The notes under the pieces were generated by a model, which searched no databases, had not been told where the DNA came from, and saw only the letters and a program-made list of their open reading frames with translations. Source: Trematomus loennbergii (lineage: Eukaryota; Chordata; Actinopteri; Perciformes; Nototheniidae). From it: a stretch of 64,000 bases of DNA. Positions 25,755 to 37,000 of this stretch are shown piece after piece; within the stretch, counting starts at the first letter, position 1, and each line of letters opens with the position of its first letter. The stretch lies in the NCBI GenBank assembly GCA_012861695.1, contig JAAOOA010000026.1:15695937-15759936 (forward strand), in the 5' to 3' direction. Made by a program: the position numbers and the translations under genes.

Positions 25755-28160
25755 GGTGGCAATGAGCCTATGCAAATTCTGTTTAGCCTTACCTCTATGG
25801 GGGAAATGCTTTCAGTGTTGTTAGCATTTCGTGGCCTCTGGATCTCTCTGGAGCGTCAAAACACGTCTGTTTGTTTGGTTTTAGACATTACTGAAAACTA
25901 ATCTTTTTAAATAAGCTCTCCCCCTGGCTTTAATCTGCATTTATAAAAAGCGTGTCTTGTTTTCTGGTTTCTTTCTTTTTCATTGTGCATGTTTTTCTGC
26001 TGCTTGTATGCATTTGTTGACCTTTTAATTGTGATTTGTACATTGTCCAAGGGCTGACGGATTTGAAATTGCCTTTTGAATCAGAAAGTCTCACTTTGGG
26101 TCACAGCGGTAATGTTTATGTTTGCATACTTTAGTTCAAGGACACTGTGAGGCCATAACATGATGATTTCTTCATTGTGGTTTGCTTTTGAATTGTAGGG
26201 ACCTGTTGCAAGGAAAAATTGTACCACACAAATATTTTGTCCTACGTTTGAGTCAAAGATATCCGGACACACAAAAATAAATGCTCATGACACCAATCCT
26301 GCATGATTAAAAAAAAAAAAAAAGTCTTTCATACTGTTGATTTAAAAGTTAACATTTCTCACCTACAGTAGCAAGCAATATTTGCTAAAATCAAAATTAC
26401 TCATGTTGAAATGTAATGTCAATTGTGACTCACCATTTTCTGTAAAAAGAATGCCAAATCTCCGACCAGTGGAAGGTCACCAAATGCATCATACCTACTT
26501 TAGTAGAGAAGAAGTGAGAAATGTGTTAAGGTAAATTATCAGCCTCCCATCTAATGGACCCATGTGCCAGTAATGTAAGGCAGAAAGAAATACATTGAGA
26601 ATTGTCTGTAAGCCTATAGGGTTATTACAAAAAAGTGGTTTATTCAGGTTAGTTTAGTTCATGGCGAAGAACAGGAGGCACTTTGCCCAATTGATGATAA
26701 TATGAGATGATGCCATGGGGGTGCAGAGGTCCTCCTTTATATAATATTGTTCATTAAACAGTGCGAAAATGAAATGGGATTTTTTCAAGGATTTTTCTAT
26801 TGACACATAGCGCACATAGTTTGCATCAAATTACACCAGCCGAAAGTAGAGGAAAGAGACCTCCACGTTGAGCACTTGTGAACATGCCAATGCCTTGGGC
26901 TGAGTATCCAATAGTTTCTTGTGGGAGGTTTGGACTCCTCAGTAAAATGGGCAAAGACAGAGCATATTTTTAGATATGCAATTGTGCATCACAATAACAG
27001 AGTTCAGTACAGAAGGGCAGTGTCTCGACCGGGTGAAACATTTTGCCTCCAGCTATAAGTAGTGCAGTACGTTGAAGGCAGGAAAAGGGCTTCAGTGAGG
27101 GTTGCACCTTCCACGCAGATAAGCACGTTTGATTTAATCTTATCATATGCAGGATCTTGTACAAAAGGTTACCGAACAAAGTGGATGAACACTGGATGTA
27201 AATTGGAATTAGAAATTGGATCACAGCCTAAGCCTTTACCAAACACTAAGCCAAGTATAATAAAGAGAGAGCCCTTTACTTCACCACCTCTCGCTAACAG
27301 AAAAAACTGTCACGTAAAAGCTAGGCAAAATCAATCCCAACTGTCTTAGAAAAAGATGGTGTGAAGCTTAAATGACAAGGAGCGGCTTTGGGAGATCCGG
27401 CAAGAGACAGTTTGAGGTACAAAGGGATAATTGAGGGCACAGAGGCGACAAAGCCACCTGGCAATTTAAAGGAAAATGCTTCCCTTTTTTGGATTCTTTG
27501 TACATCATTACTTTAAGTGACATTTAGGTATCACGATACAACGTCGCTGCATCAAAGTCTGACAGGGAAGGAAACACAAGTGACCAGACAGGTTTTTTTA
27601 AAACTGTGGTGCTTTCAATTAAAATAAAAATAGCAACAAGAGAGATAAGAGGCTAGGAAATGTGTTAGTTTATTAGGGTGTCCAAATGTGTAAACACGGC
27701 CGGATTCGGCTGCTTTGATTGATGGGTGAGTTATTTGAGGGGTCAGCAGACAAAGAAGAGAACAGTGCTGTTTTTTATTTAATTCTCCCCTGCATGGCAA
27801 GAAAATACATTTCTCAGTGATCGCATCAAAGTGGCACACGTGTTTGGTTTGAGTCAGCCGAATCAATGCGGCCCACTCTGATGTCTCGGCTTCAGAGCAA
27901 CTCTGCCCTCTAGCTGGTGGAGCTCAGAGCCAGAAGGGCAGGAGCCTTCCCTTTGGAACATACTTGTATTGCATGAAATGTTGCTATAATAAAATAAAGA
28001 TCAATGAAACTCTGAATAATGGGACTGCGGGGATATTCATTTATAGTATGGGTTAAGATTTTACAATTTCTTACATGGTTTCATCATTCATTTCATATCA
28101 CTTTTTATTTCTACTTCAGGAATATGTTGGATTGTTTATTTCTGTCTTAATTTCTCTTAT
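25755..28160. other. Gene-poor stretch
   Basis: No gene recognised. Around 27380-27480 a GC-richer, purine-rich block with AATTGAGGGCACAG and CAATTTAAAGG stands out slightly and might be conserved non-coding DNA. No stronger statement is possible. Confidence 0.45.
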
Positions 28161-28164
28161 GGAC

Positions 28165-28237
28165 ATTGCCTTGTTTTTGATGCTGCTACAACGCGAACAT
28201 TTCCCAAATTCGGATCAATAAAGTACTTATCTATCTA

Positions 28238-28276
<39 letters not shown>

Positions 28277-28349
28277 GTCTGTCTATCTGTCTGTCTGTCT
28301 ATCTGTCTGTCTGTCTGTCTGTCTATCTGTCTGTCTGTCTGTCTGTCTA

Positions 28350-28416
<67 letters not shown>

Positions 28417-28437
28417 GTCTGTCTGTCTGTCTGTCTA

Positions 28438-28472
<35 letters not shown>
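28165..28472 (+). repeat. L2-like 3' tail followed by a long (GTCT/ATCT)n microsatellite
   Basis: GCTGCTACAACGCGAACATT, then TTCCCAAATTCGGATCAATA and AAGTACTTATCTATC resembles the fish L2 tail 'TTTCCC..GTGGGATCAATAAAGTATATCTATC'. The array from 28228 mixes GTCT and ATCT tetranucleotides for about 245 bp, with ATCT interruptions at irregular spacing. The microsatellite probably grew from the retroposon's own tail. Confidence 0.85.
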
Positions 28473-28654
28473 TAATTCAACCCGTTCACATTCAGTTCCT
28501 TTTGATTTACACTTTAAGAAGCTCTATGGTTGGCTCTGTTTAACATTATATCTGCATTTTCTCTGTCTTCTTTAATGAGGGAAATATAAAAAACCCAATT
28601 CTCCACATTGTTCTGGTTCATTAAATTACAATGAAATATTATTATGCAGTGAGA

Positions 28655-28720
28655 GTTGCCAAAGAAATTTCGTTGTACTTTGTATGATGACAATAAACAT
28701 GTATTCTATTCTATTCTATT
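28655..28720 (+). repeat. L2-like LINE 3' tail with (ATTCT)n
   Basis: AAATTTCGTTGTACTTTGTA followed by TGATGACAATAAACATG and several ATTCT units is a characteristic L2-clade 3' terminus. No upstream coding part is attached. Confidence 0.8.
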
Positions 28721-29617
28721 ATTATGCCTTTTGCAGCATCATTACACATTCCCACATTTCAGCCTTGCATCTTTGTTATCTTTAACATCAGTACGCACTG
28801 GTGGTTAAATCAGAATATTATATATATTATATATACAAGTTAACAGTAATAGTGATGACCCTGTCAAAACATATTTATATCTCTCCTCCCAAAAAGTAGA
28901 AAATGCGTTTTTTTCTGAATCGAATACATCTTACATTTACTGAAATATGTCAAATAGGATTGGGATATTAAAAGTTGCTTTTCTTACTTGGATATTAAAC
29001 TTGTGTATATCGTTTTTTCCAGAACTTCAGGGTTTGACAGAAAATCAATCATAAATGTGAGTGTGAGAGAGAGAGACCAAACAGACTAATGAACAGGCAG
29101 ATCTGAGGCAGACCACCAGTACCAAATGAACAACTCTATCGTAGTAAAACCTCATAAAGAGAAGAGAAATACAATATTTGTTTAATAACTTAATATACTA
29201 GATATCTAACAATTTCTAAAAATATTTTAATCAGATTTGCATAAAACATATTCAAATCAAGATGAAAATCTGAGATATAACAAGGCTCCATGAAGCCATT
29301 ATTTAATATGATTACAAAACTTGACAATACAGTCTGAATCCCTGGCACTGAAATCCTGTTTTCAGTTCACTTAGTGCATATGCTTGACTTTTTGAACTCC
29401 ATTATTCCACAGTGGCAAAGCTCTTAGCAGAATCTTGCATTACTCATACTGAATTCAAAAGATACAACAACAATATTGCATAATTTGGACAATGTGTAAA
29501 GTAATCAATATGATACAAAAGTATGTTTCGGGTATTTTTCCGATTGATCCAACTCTGCACAATTTTGGTAGATTTCAATGCATTAACTGCTGAACATAAG
29601 ATTTTCAACAACATAAT

Positions 29618-29668
29618 TACTCTGTAGCTATGTCAGTTTGACAATAAAGAACCTTGAACCTTGAATTT
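29618..29668 (+). repeat. LINE 3' tail fragment
   Basis: GTCAGTTTGACAATAAAGAA followed by CCTTGAACCTTGAATTTGA has the 'TGACAATAAAG' plus short repeated tail (CCTTGAA) typical of LINE 3' ends in fish. Confidence 0.6.
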
Positions 29669-30263
29669 GACCATGATAGGCAGGCATTTAAGGATAAATA
29701 CTTATGTTCCGAGCATGTTGTCGTCCCCGTTATTATTTTAGTCCCAGTGTCCTTATTCTCCATGGGGGAGGCTTGTGTTACTTTCAAAGAGAAACGTCAA
29801 ATAAACTATCCAAAAATAAATATCTTTCAAAGTTTAAAAAAAAGCCTGTTTGAAAGTTAAAGAGATGGTTCTTATCCTCTTCTCTCATTATCTATATAAT
29901 CTTTCTTGTTCTGTTCCCATTTTAAGCTCTTTCTCTTGGATAGCAAACATTGATCTGTTGTCAGTGGGCCTGTCTACCACTTTGTTCCAGACAGAATGGA
30001 AAATACCAATTGGACTGCTACAAAATTGAGCACAGACATTCATTATCCCCTGAGGGTGAACCCTAATGACTTTGTTGATTTTTACTTATCCACTGAAATA
30101 TGTCAACATCTACTAGAAACATTGGCACAACATTCATTACTGACAATTTTGTTGTTGCCTGATGATAAATCCAAATGTCTTTGGTGGGTTTGAATTTTCC
30201 TCTGGCACCTCTACTATGAGCTAAAAGTGTGTGGTTTTAAGTCAAATGTAAAATTGTAGTAAT
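29669..30263. other. Intergenic, nothing recognised
   Basis: No supported gene. Short frames (29654-29860 and 29996-30193 +) lack family resemblance. Confidence 0.5.
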
Positions 30264-30912
30264 AGAGAGGCGAAGTCCGGTGGACCTCCATGGGACCTTA
30301 TTTCGGATGCATTGATGTCAATGGAGAGAGAAAGATTATCTTTCGATCCCGTTTGAATTGTGCCACGAATTACACATATGATGTTTGTCAATTTAAAAGA
30401 TAATTTTACAAGTCAAAAATATAAAAATATGTCGTAATAATGTGAAGTAACACTTTTTTTGTGTGAAACCGCTCAATGAACTACATCTCCCGTCTCGCAC
30501 CACACACCAAGACGGCCGTCACGTTGGCACATTTCACTTCTTTCTTTCAGAATGAGGCGAAAAGTATTAAAAGAGGTGAAACTACAAGTCTGGGCATGTT
30601 GAGAGCTGTACATACACAAAAGGGGAGTTAGTCGGTTCTGTAAGAGCCAGCATGCGGGACCGGGATTCTGGGATTTGTAGTCTTTCTAGTTGCATATTTT
30701 TAATAGTCTTATATTTCAACAGTTTTATGACAAACTGTGACTTTTTTGACATGGAAATTATTATTTAAGATTGACAAACATCATATGTGTAATTCGTGGC
30801 ACAATTCAAACGGGATCGAAAGATAATCTTTCTCTCTCCATTGACTTCAATACAAACTTTTTCCGAAATAAGGTCCCATGAGTCCCACCGGAAGGAGGGA
30901 CTTCGCCTCTCT
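30264..30912. mobile_element. Long-armed palindromic (foldback) MITE, about 650 bp
   Basis: The left arm (30264-30420) begins AGAGAGGCGAAGTCC and the right arm (about 30745-30912) ends GGACTTCGCCTCTCT. The arms match inverted over about 150 bp, sharing GGGACCTTATTTCGGA, AAGATTATCTTTCGATCCCG, AATTGTGCCACGAATTACAC and ATATGATGTTTGTCAAT. The right arm carries a small insertion near its end (GGGACTCATGGG zone). Central DNA holds a weaker inner pair, ACTACATCTCCC (30481-30492) against GGGATTTGTAGT (30670-30681). No coding capacity. The flanks GTAGTAAT (left) and GTGTGGGT (right) match only partly, so the target duplication, and with it the superfamily, is uncertain. Confidence 0.9.
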
Positions 30913-33469
30913 GTGTGGGTGATCCTTTAACTTCTCACTTATCGCCATAATCTTGTTAGAAGGGTGTGTCCAATACTTTAGTTTATGACTAAATACCTGC
31001 TAATCTAATGACATACCATCATCCTCAGCTGTACTTTCTGTTTAGTGATGATAACCAAATCCCCCAAAACTCACAGCTAAACATTTGCACGTTGTTTTTC
31101 CATTGTGAGTATGTTAGCATTCATCTCAAAGCTAAATAACCTGTAGATTATTTGTCATATTCTTCTCTTTTTTACTTTCTCTTACCATTTTTGAAGCCCT
31201 CTCTAATCATTAGTGAGTGAGACGTTGACATGAAATTCAAAATACCCAATGATAGACAATCCTCCCAACGTGGGCCCAATAAATGTTCTATTCTGTACTG
31301 CAGAAGGCTTTAAGCAGAGGTGCATTGAGAATAGAGCCAGCAAGGTCATTGGGTTCATAAGCAGCATTAACAGAGGGGAAAGACAGATCAATTGAAAAAA
31401 AAAGGATCAAAACAGACAAACCGTCAGAGAGAGAAATGGAAAGAACTGATTATTATTGCTTTTCTTCCGAACCCTTATAAAGTGCAAGTTGTGTGTACTC
31501 CAATTTCAAACACAAATCGTTCATCTGGAACATGTCAGTTTCTAATGGATGACTTTTGTCAAATACAGCCAACCCATCTCTGAACTATGGCCAAGACCCC
31601 ACCTGATTTACATGAAAGTACAGAACAACATCCCACACATCTATTTGGTTTCTTCCCCCGTATTGAGCCCTTCCCTGACTTGACCCCGTCAGCCTTCATG
31701 TCTCAGGCTGGGGCCACTGAATCCATCATTCTTTTCTAACTCCGCTACGGCTGTCTGATCAATGATATCACTAATAATAACTGCCCCGCTGTCACCGCTG
31801 TCACCTCTGTCCCATCATCCCAACTGGCATAGCCACGGGCAGCTCTCTGCAGATTGCCTCCACAGATTAGAACTCCATTAGAAAAGCTATTTACCCACCT
31901 TTCCTTCCCCTCGGGCTCCCCTTCACTTTGTTTGCCCACCAAAAGACCCCATGGAGGACATTATAACCTTTTTTCAAAGTGAGATATAACTGCTTCTTGT
32001 ATATTGCTCCAGAGGCATCTGATAACTCAGGAGTTCTGTATTGAGGTAACTCTGCAGTGAGGATCAACTTTAAGTTTTAACTTTGGGGCTTATGGTAAGA
32101 AACTGCATCCAGCTTTTTGCTCTGTGAGCGCCATTCATCATTTTGCCAGCTCACACCCCCGTGGCATCACCCACACTCTCAGTTAAAGGTTAGCTTGGAA
32201 CAAAGCCACCCATCTCCCTTTCTCTCTGCGATAAATATGCAGAACGTTACTTTGGGATCCAGGCATTATAAAGTGAAAAATGCTGTACATATATATCTTG
32301 TGAACATGTGTACTTTCTCCAGATATAAGGGCTGAACTCTTTGGTTCAATCCTCAAGGCTGCTTCAATGGCATGACGACAGGAAGGAGTCCCGTAAATCA
32401 CCGGCCCCGGCACCATAGCCCATTACAGCACTCACTTAAACCAATCATTAGAGGAAGAAGACCCATTGCATCCCTGCCCCCTCTGCCATTACCACTCCCA
32501 TATTAATCATCCCTTTCTCTGCGGAAGAAGAAAAAAGAACAAAAGTCCTCATTTACCCCCAAAACAACAGTACAGGGTTCTTTCGGTATTGTAAGCTGTG
32601 CTGCTCAGAATAAAAACGGATGTAATATGTTACTGTGAAACTCTCATATAGCATAAATAACTTGTGGGGATGATGAAGGCTCCCACTGGCTGCTTTAATT
32701 AAGCGCAATGAGGCTTGTAAATCCAATATTCATCCAGGAGGGAATGATTTGCTGGAGAATGGCTTCTATAAAACAATAGGAAAATAGGTATTTAAGCAGA
32801 TCCAAATGATCTTTTATGATAATGTAACTCCCCTGTCTATCAAATGTCCCAAAAGGAAGAAAAAGTGTTTTGGATTTTCAATGCCAATCTGCCCTTACGA
32901 GCAGAGTGAAATTACTAGAGTGAATCTCGTCTCTGGCAGTCCATTATCGGACCAGCTTCTCTCCAGGTAATTTCACTGGCAAGCGAGTAGTCCCGATAGA
33001 CAGAATGGAAAGAAAATGTCATATTTCCCCACCACTCTTTTTCATGAGTCCTCTGCCTTATCAGACCACTGGAGTCCTGACCTGTTTTACTTTCTGCTGG
33101 CGTCCATTGTGTGTGGGTGTCCTTCCTCCTGAAGACTTCCGCTTTTCCCTTCCTTTACACTGTGCAGGCCAAGGTTCCTCGCTTCTCCTGAGGGACTGAT
33201 AACACCTCACACATACTGAGCCAAGGGGATGGGGGGGGGATAAGGCTTTCAGAATTGGTTTCCCCTTAAATTTGATTAGCTTTTCATGGTGCTCCATTTT
33301 CTCGCTCTGTACCAAGGGCAAGCTTTGGGATTATGCAGTCTGCTTCACACGTGCCAGATGTTCGTAAAAATAACTTTAAAAAACGACTGGTAAAGTGGTG
33401 TAATCCACACTACACCATACAATAAGTTTATTGCAAGTTGGGTATCATTTAGCAGTTTCCCACCTTATT
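30913..33469. other. Gene-poor stretch with possible conserved non-coding blocks
   Basis: No exon recognised. The block at 32660-32790 has a TGCTTTAATTAAGCGCAATG core with further ATTA/AATATTCAT motifs and resembles a developmental enhancer in texture. This is impression, not demonstration. Confidence 0.35.
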
Positions 33470-33710
33470 TGAAGTAGCTCAGTCTGTAGGAACTTGGCTT
33501 GGAAACCAAAGGGTCGTTGTACAAATCCCATAGGGCATTGACGAAGCGTCCTTGAGCAAGGCACCGAGCCCCAACCACTCCTAGGTGCCTGAACATTGGC
33601 AGCCTCTGCATGTCTATAGGTCCTGTTGTGCATGGTGTGTATTTGGGCCACTGTGGAAAACTAAATGTTATCTTAATCTTAATTTTAATAAAGTCATTTA
33701 CCTTTACTGC
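33470..33710 (+). repeat. tRNA-derived SINE (V-SINE/HE1-like)
   Basis: The 5' part reads as a degraded tRNA gene: a box A-like GTAGCTCAGTCTGTAGG at 33473-33489 and a box B-like GGTCGTTGTACAAATCCC at 33511-33528. It is followed by a central domain containing GCGTCCTTGAGCAAGGCACC, the block conserved among fish tRNA-SINEs ('GTGTCCTTGAGCAAGGCACT'). A 3' segment ending ATCTTAATCTTAATTTTAAT comes last. Its polymerase III promoter boxes are mutated, so it is likely inactive. Confidence 0.75.
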
Positions 33711-33745
33711 ATAGATCTGACACAACCAGCCAGACCATTATGTTA

Positions 33746-34556
33746 GTTTAAACCACATGTGTCAACTCAAGGCCGGGGCCAAATCAGGCCCGTGGTGGAT
33801 TTAATTTCAGCCCGCAGGATAAGTTTGATTAATGAGATTGGCCCGCCGGTATATTGCACGCACACCTTCACTCAATCCTGAGGGTTTCCTCCGCTCAGAG
33901 CCTGACCCTAAACATTGATGACCTTGCACCCAAGATGAGATGCCAAGTATCTGGCTTGAACTAGCATCACAGAGCAGCACACTGAGTTTACATGGATGTT
34001 TCCTTCTGCACCTTTTTTGCTTGCGACAACAGGCATGTTTGTTTTTTTCTTTGAGGGAGATTGTTTTTTTGAAGCTGTTGTTGGCCTGTGGAGAAATGTA
34101 ATCATAAGAAATGACATTACATTACATGTCACTTGTTAGACACTTTTATCCAAAGCGACTTACATACTCAATACTGTGGGCAATCCCCACAGGAAAATTT
34201 GGGGTGAAGTGTCTTGCCTAGTAGGGACACAACGACATGCTGACTGCAGTGGGATTCGAACTTGCTATGCTCTGATTTGAAGATAGCATACTAACCCACT
34301 AAGCCACAGCCTCCCTGCCATGACTGAGGAAAATCTGCAGATAGAGCCATAAGAAATGAATGCAACTGATTATTGAATGTTTAATGCAGTTTTTATAGGC
34401 AATCATTTAAGCTTTGTTAGTCCCAGGTTTAATATGTGCAATAAGTTCATTCCAATAAGTTCTGCAATAAACATTGATCCAATCGGCCCTCGACTAGTAC
34501 CGATTTTTTTTATTTTGACCCACTGTGTGTTTGAGTTTGACACCCCTGGTTTAAAC
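33746..34556. mobile_element. hAT-like non-autonomous DNA transposon, perfect 8-bp target duplication, interrupted by a SINE
   Basis: The element (33754-34548) is flanked by identical octamers GTTTAAAC (33746-33753 and 34549-34556). The left end is CACATGTGTCAACTCAAGGC; the right end, read inverted, starts CAGGGGTGTCAAACTCAAAC. The left terminus has decayed from the expected CAGGGG start. Inner GGCCC-rich sequence mirrors between ends. The 3'-inverted SINE at 34115-34347 lies inside, so hAT insertion came first. The octamer is itself a palindrome. Confidence 0.9.
34103..34359 (-). repeat. tRNA-derived SINE with 12-bp target-site duplication
   Basis: On the minus strand this reads TGGCTTAGTGGGTTAGTATG (box A region) and AAGTTCGAATCCCACTGCAG (box B). 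A central TGTGTCC..AGGCAAGACACTTC block and a 3' tail AAGTCGCTTTGGATAAAAGT ending in ATGTAATGTAATGT follow. The segment 34115-34347 is bounded by the perfect direct repeat CATAAGAAATGA (34103-34114 and 34348-34359), the signature of target-primed retroposition. The tail suggests mobilisation by an L2-clade LINE. It is nested in the hAT-like element. Confidence 0.9.
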
Positions 34557-37000
34557 CATTGGGTAAACTCACATTATTTTGAAAAGAAGGGGGGTCTCTA
34601 AATGTAAACCCCAATGTATCCTTTTTTAAATCCATCCATGCCATTGTTGTACTTTACTTTTTTTTGTACCTGTCTGATTTCACTACGACTTCTCATGTTT
34701 CTCGCCCCATCACCAAAAGAATCCTTTGAATCTCTTACATGCACGTGTCTTCTGTTTTACGTAAGGACCATGACACTGTCCAATCAGCCCAATGACACAA
34801 AGCAGGTTTGTGTTAATGAATGTGCTTTTAAAGATAATATGTCTGATTGGGTTAATTGCACTGTGATTGAATGTAATCGAATGAGAGCGGAGCAGTTGAA
34901 ACATAATTAAGAGGAAGGATTAGAATGTGGATGGGCTTTTAGTGAAGCGCGTAAGTCACAAGATTGATCAGAGAGGAAGAGCAAAGACGCCGGCTGCCAA
35001 GGCGGGGAATGATAGATCACAGGTTGGAATAATCGCTCTGTGTTGCTGTCATAGGTACTTGTGCAATCAAAAGTTGCCGACTTGTCATAACTTTTGACCT
35101 GTTGGTAAATGGATCTCGGTGTCAATGTGGATGAGAAGAGAAGAGAGAACCATCAGTTTGCACCAGTTTCAATACAGAGGGAGACATATTTAGAATACAA
35201 TTTAGGTTATTCATACAGACAGGCACGTGCAGTTGGATTATTCCATCCAGGCCGTTTGGATATCTCACCATTACGGATAGCTGCTTGGGTGGAAAATGGC
35301 AAGAATGGGATTATTACCTGAATATAGCTTTCCATCAATCATAGCAGGCAGCCTAATGTTTAAAACTCGGAAGGCTCAGCTGACAATACTGCACCCATCT
35401 GTCTTGTCCTTCATTATAGTCTTCCTCTATTTGCATTGATTTGCTACAGAAAATGAAGCAGTGAGAGGAAAGATTTAGGGAAAGAAAACAGGGTGAATAA
35501 GAAAGGAATGGTGTATCTGTGTGTGTGTGTTTCAGGGAGTAAAAGAGAGATGGGGAAGAGACAACAGCAGACAGAGGTTAGAGAAACGAGAGCTCACAGT
35601 AATAGAGGTGGAAAAAAGAAAACAGACAGCAAAGACAGGTCAGGATTGGGAAAAAAGGAAAGACAAAGTCTGAGTGTCGGGAGTGAAAAAGAATCAAACA
35701 CACACATGCAGCCAGATAATGATTGAGGTTAAGCACAGATGTTGGCCCTCGCCCAGCAGCTCGTGGTCACAGGGAGGTCAGGCAGGCCACATCCATCAGA
35801 CATGAAACGCAGGATAGACTCTTAAATGGCCTGGTTCCTCCCCTTCCAGCCACTCCAGAGTGATGACGGCCTTGTCTGAGATAAAGGCCGATCCATTGGT
35901 CTGATTTGTGGCCAGTGGGGCAATTTCAATACCCGTCTTTGGCTTGATAAATGAGGCCCCTGTTTGATAAAGGGCCAATTTGCCAAGGGACCAATAGGGA
36001 TGAAATTGCAGCAGTCGCCTTTATTTTGCCCTCTCCTCAATCCATAGGAAAACAGGGCTGGACGGAGCGAACCACATCATGCAAAGCAGGCACAATCAAA
36101 ACAGAGCTGAGTAGAATATTGCTCTTTGACTATTATTGGCAGAGGCTGTCTTAGATCACAGTTCCGCCTTATTTTTTAAACAGCAGCAGTCAGATTTCAA
36201 CATATGAAAGTCAACAAATTAAATAAAAACTTTCAGGATGGACCAAGGCTGCTCAACGCAAGGAATATAAACTATCCCAATCGATATGTCCAATTCAGTT
36301 GCAGTATAATAAGACACAAAAATAACCACTTCAGCCGCCTGTCGGTTCTCCCCTAGCTCACTCAGGAAAAGTGTTAATGACAAGCGGGGAGACGTGTCAA
36401 ACCCAGGCTGACAATCATAAATCTGCAGGTTTGATGCCTAGTCCATTCTAATTGTGCCCCGCAGAAAAGAGAGTATCCTCCACTATTACTTCTAAAGTAC
36501 CTGGACAAAGCTCCCAGGTTCCAGATTGCACAAAAAGCCCAGGCACACCGGCTGAAATCTCTGGAGAAATGTAGTCGAGACGTAGCATATGTATCTTTTC
36601 AATTTCAAGAAGTCAAGCGCCCAAAATTGCCAAAAGCCTTCGGGAGCACTATCTTTTTCTTTGTTCAGTCCCAGACCGTCTTCATGGTAATTAGGACCAT
36701 ATGTGCTTTTACTGGCAGAATTGAAGACATTGAATACTGGTAGACACCTTCATGTCAGGCTTTGTGAAAGTATGCCTAGTTAAAAGTTACTTTTGTTCAC
36801 CTTCTTATAGAGTTTTTTTAAGTTAACATTCCACCTACACCACATCCAAATATGTAAATCATATCTCTGTGCACGCAGTCATCTTGCTCTTGAGGATGCA
36901 AATATGCAGCTGACAAAGTTTCGTATGTGCGTAGAGAACACACTTGATGTCGGTGACAGGGTTCATGTGGAATCTCTGCCTGAGTAAATACGCACAACAT
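34557..37000. other. Gene-poor stretch including a candidate conserved non-coding block at about 35720-36090
   Basis: No gene recognised. The block 35720-36090 is GC-richer than its flanks and contains repeated AAGGCCGATCCATTGG-, TTGATAAATGAGGCCCC- and TTTGATAAAGGGCCAATT-type motifs (GATAA and CCAAT/CCATTGG cores). Two related segments, TTGATAAATGAGGCCCCTG and TTTGATAAAGGGCCAATTTG, lie about 15 bp apart. It may be regulatory; coding is not supported in any frame. Confidence 0.3.

Noticed and set aside
28228..28472. CRISPR-like regular spacing of ATCT among GTCT units
   Set aside because: A tetranucleotide microsatellite with irregular interruptions, in vertebrate DNA.
33470..33530. Possible functional tRNA gene
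   Set aside because: Box A and box B are present but the cloverleaf is degraded and a SINE central domain follows.
34220..34320. Possible minus-strand tRNA gene
   Set aside because: The same reasoning; it is the 5' part of a SINE with its own target duplication.
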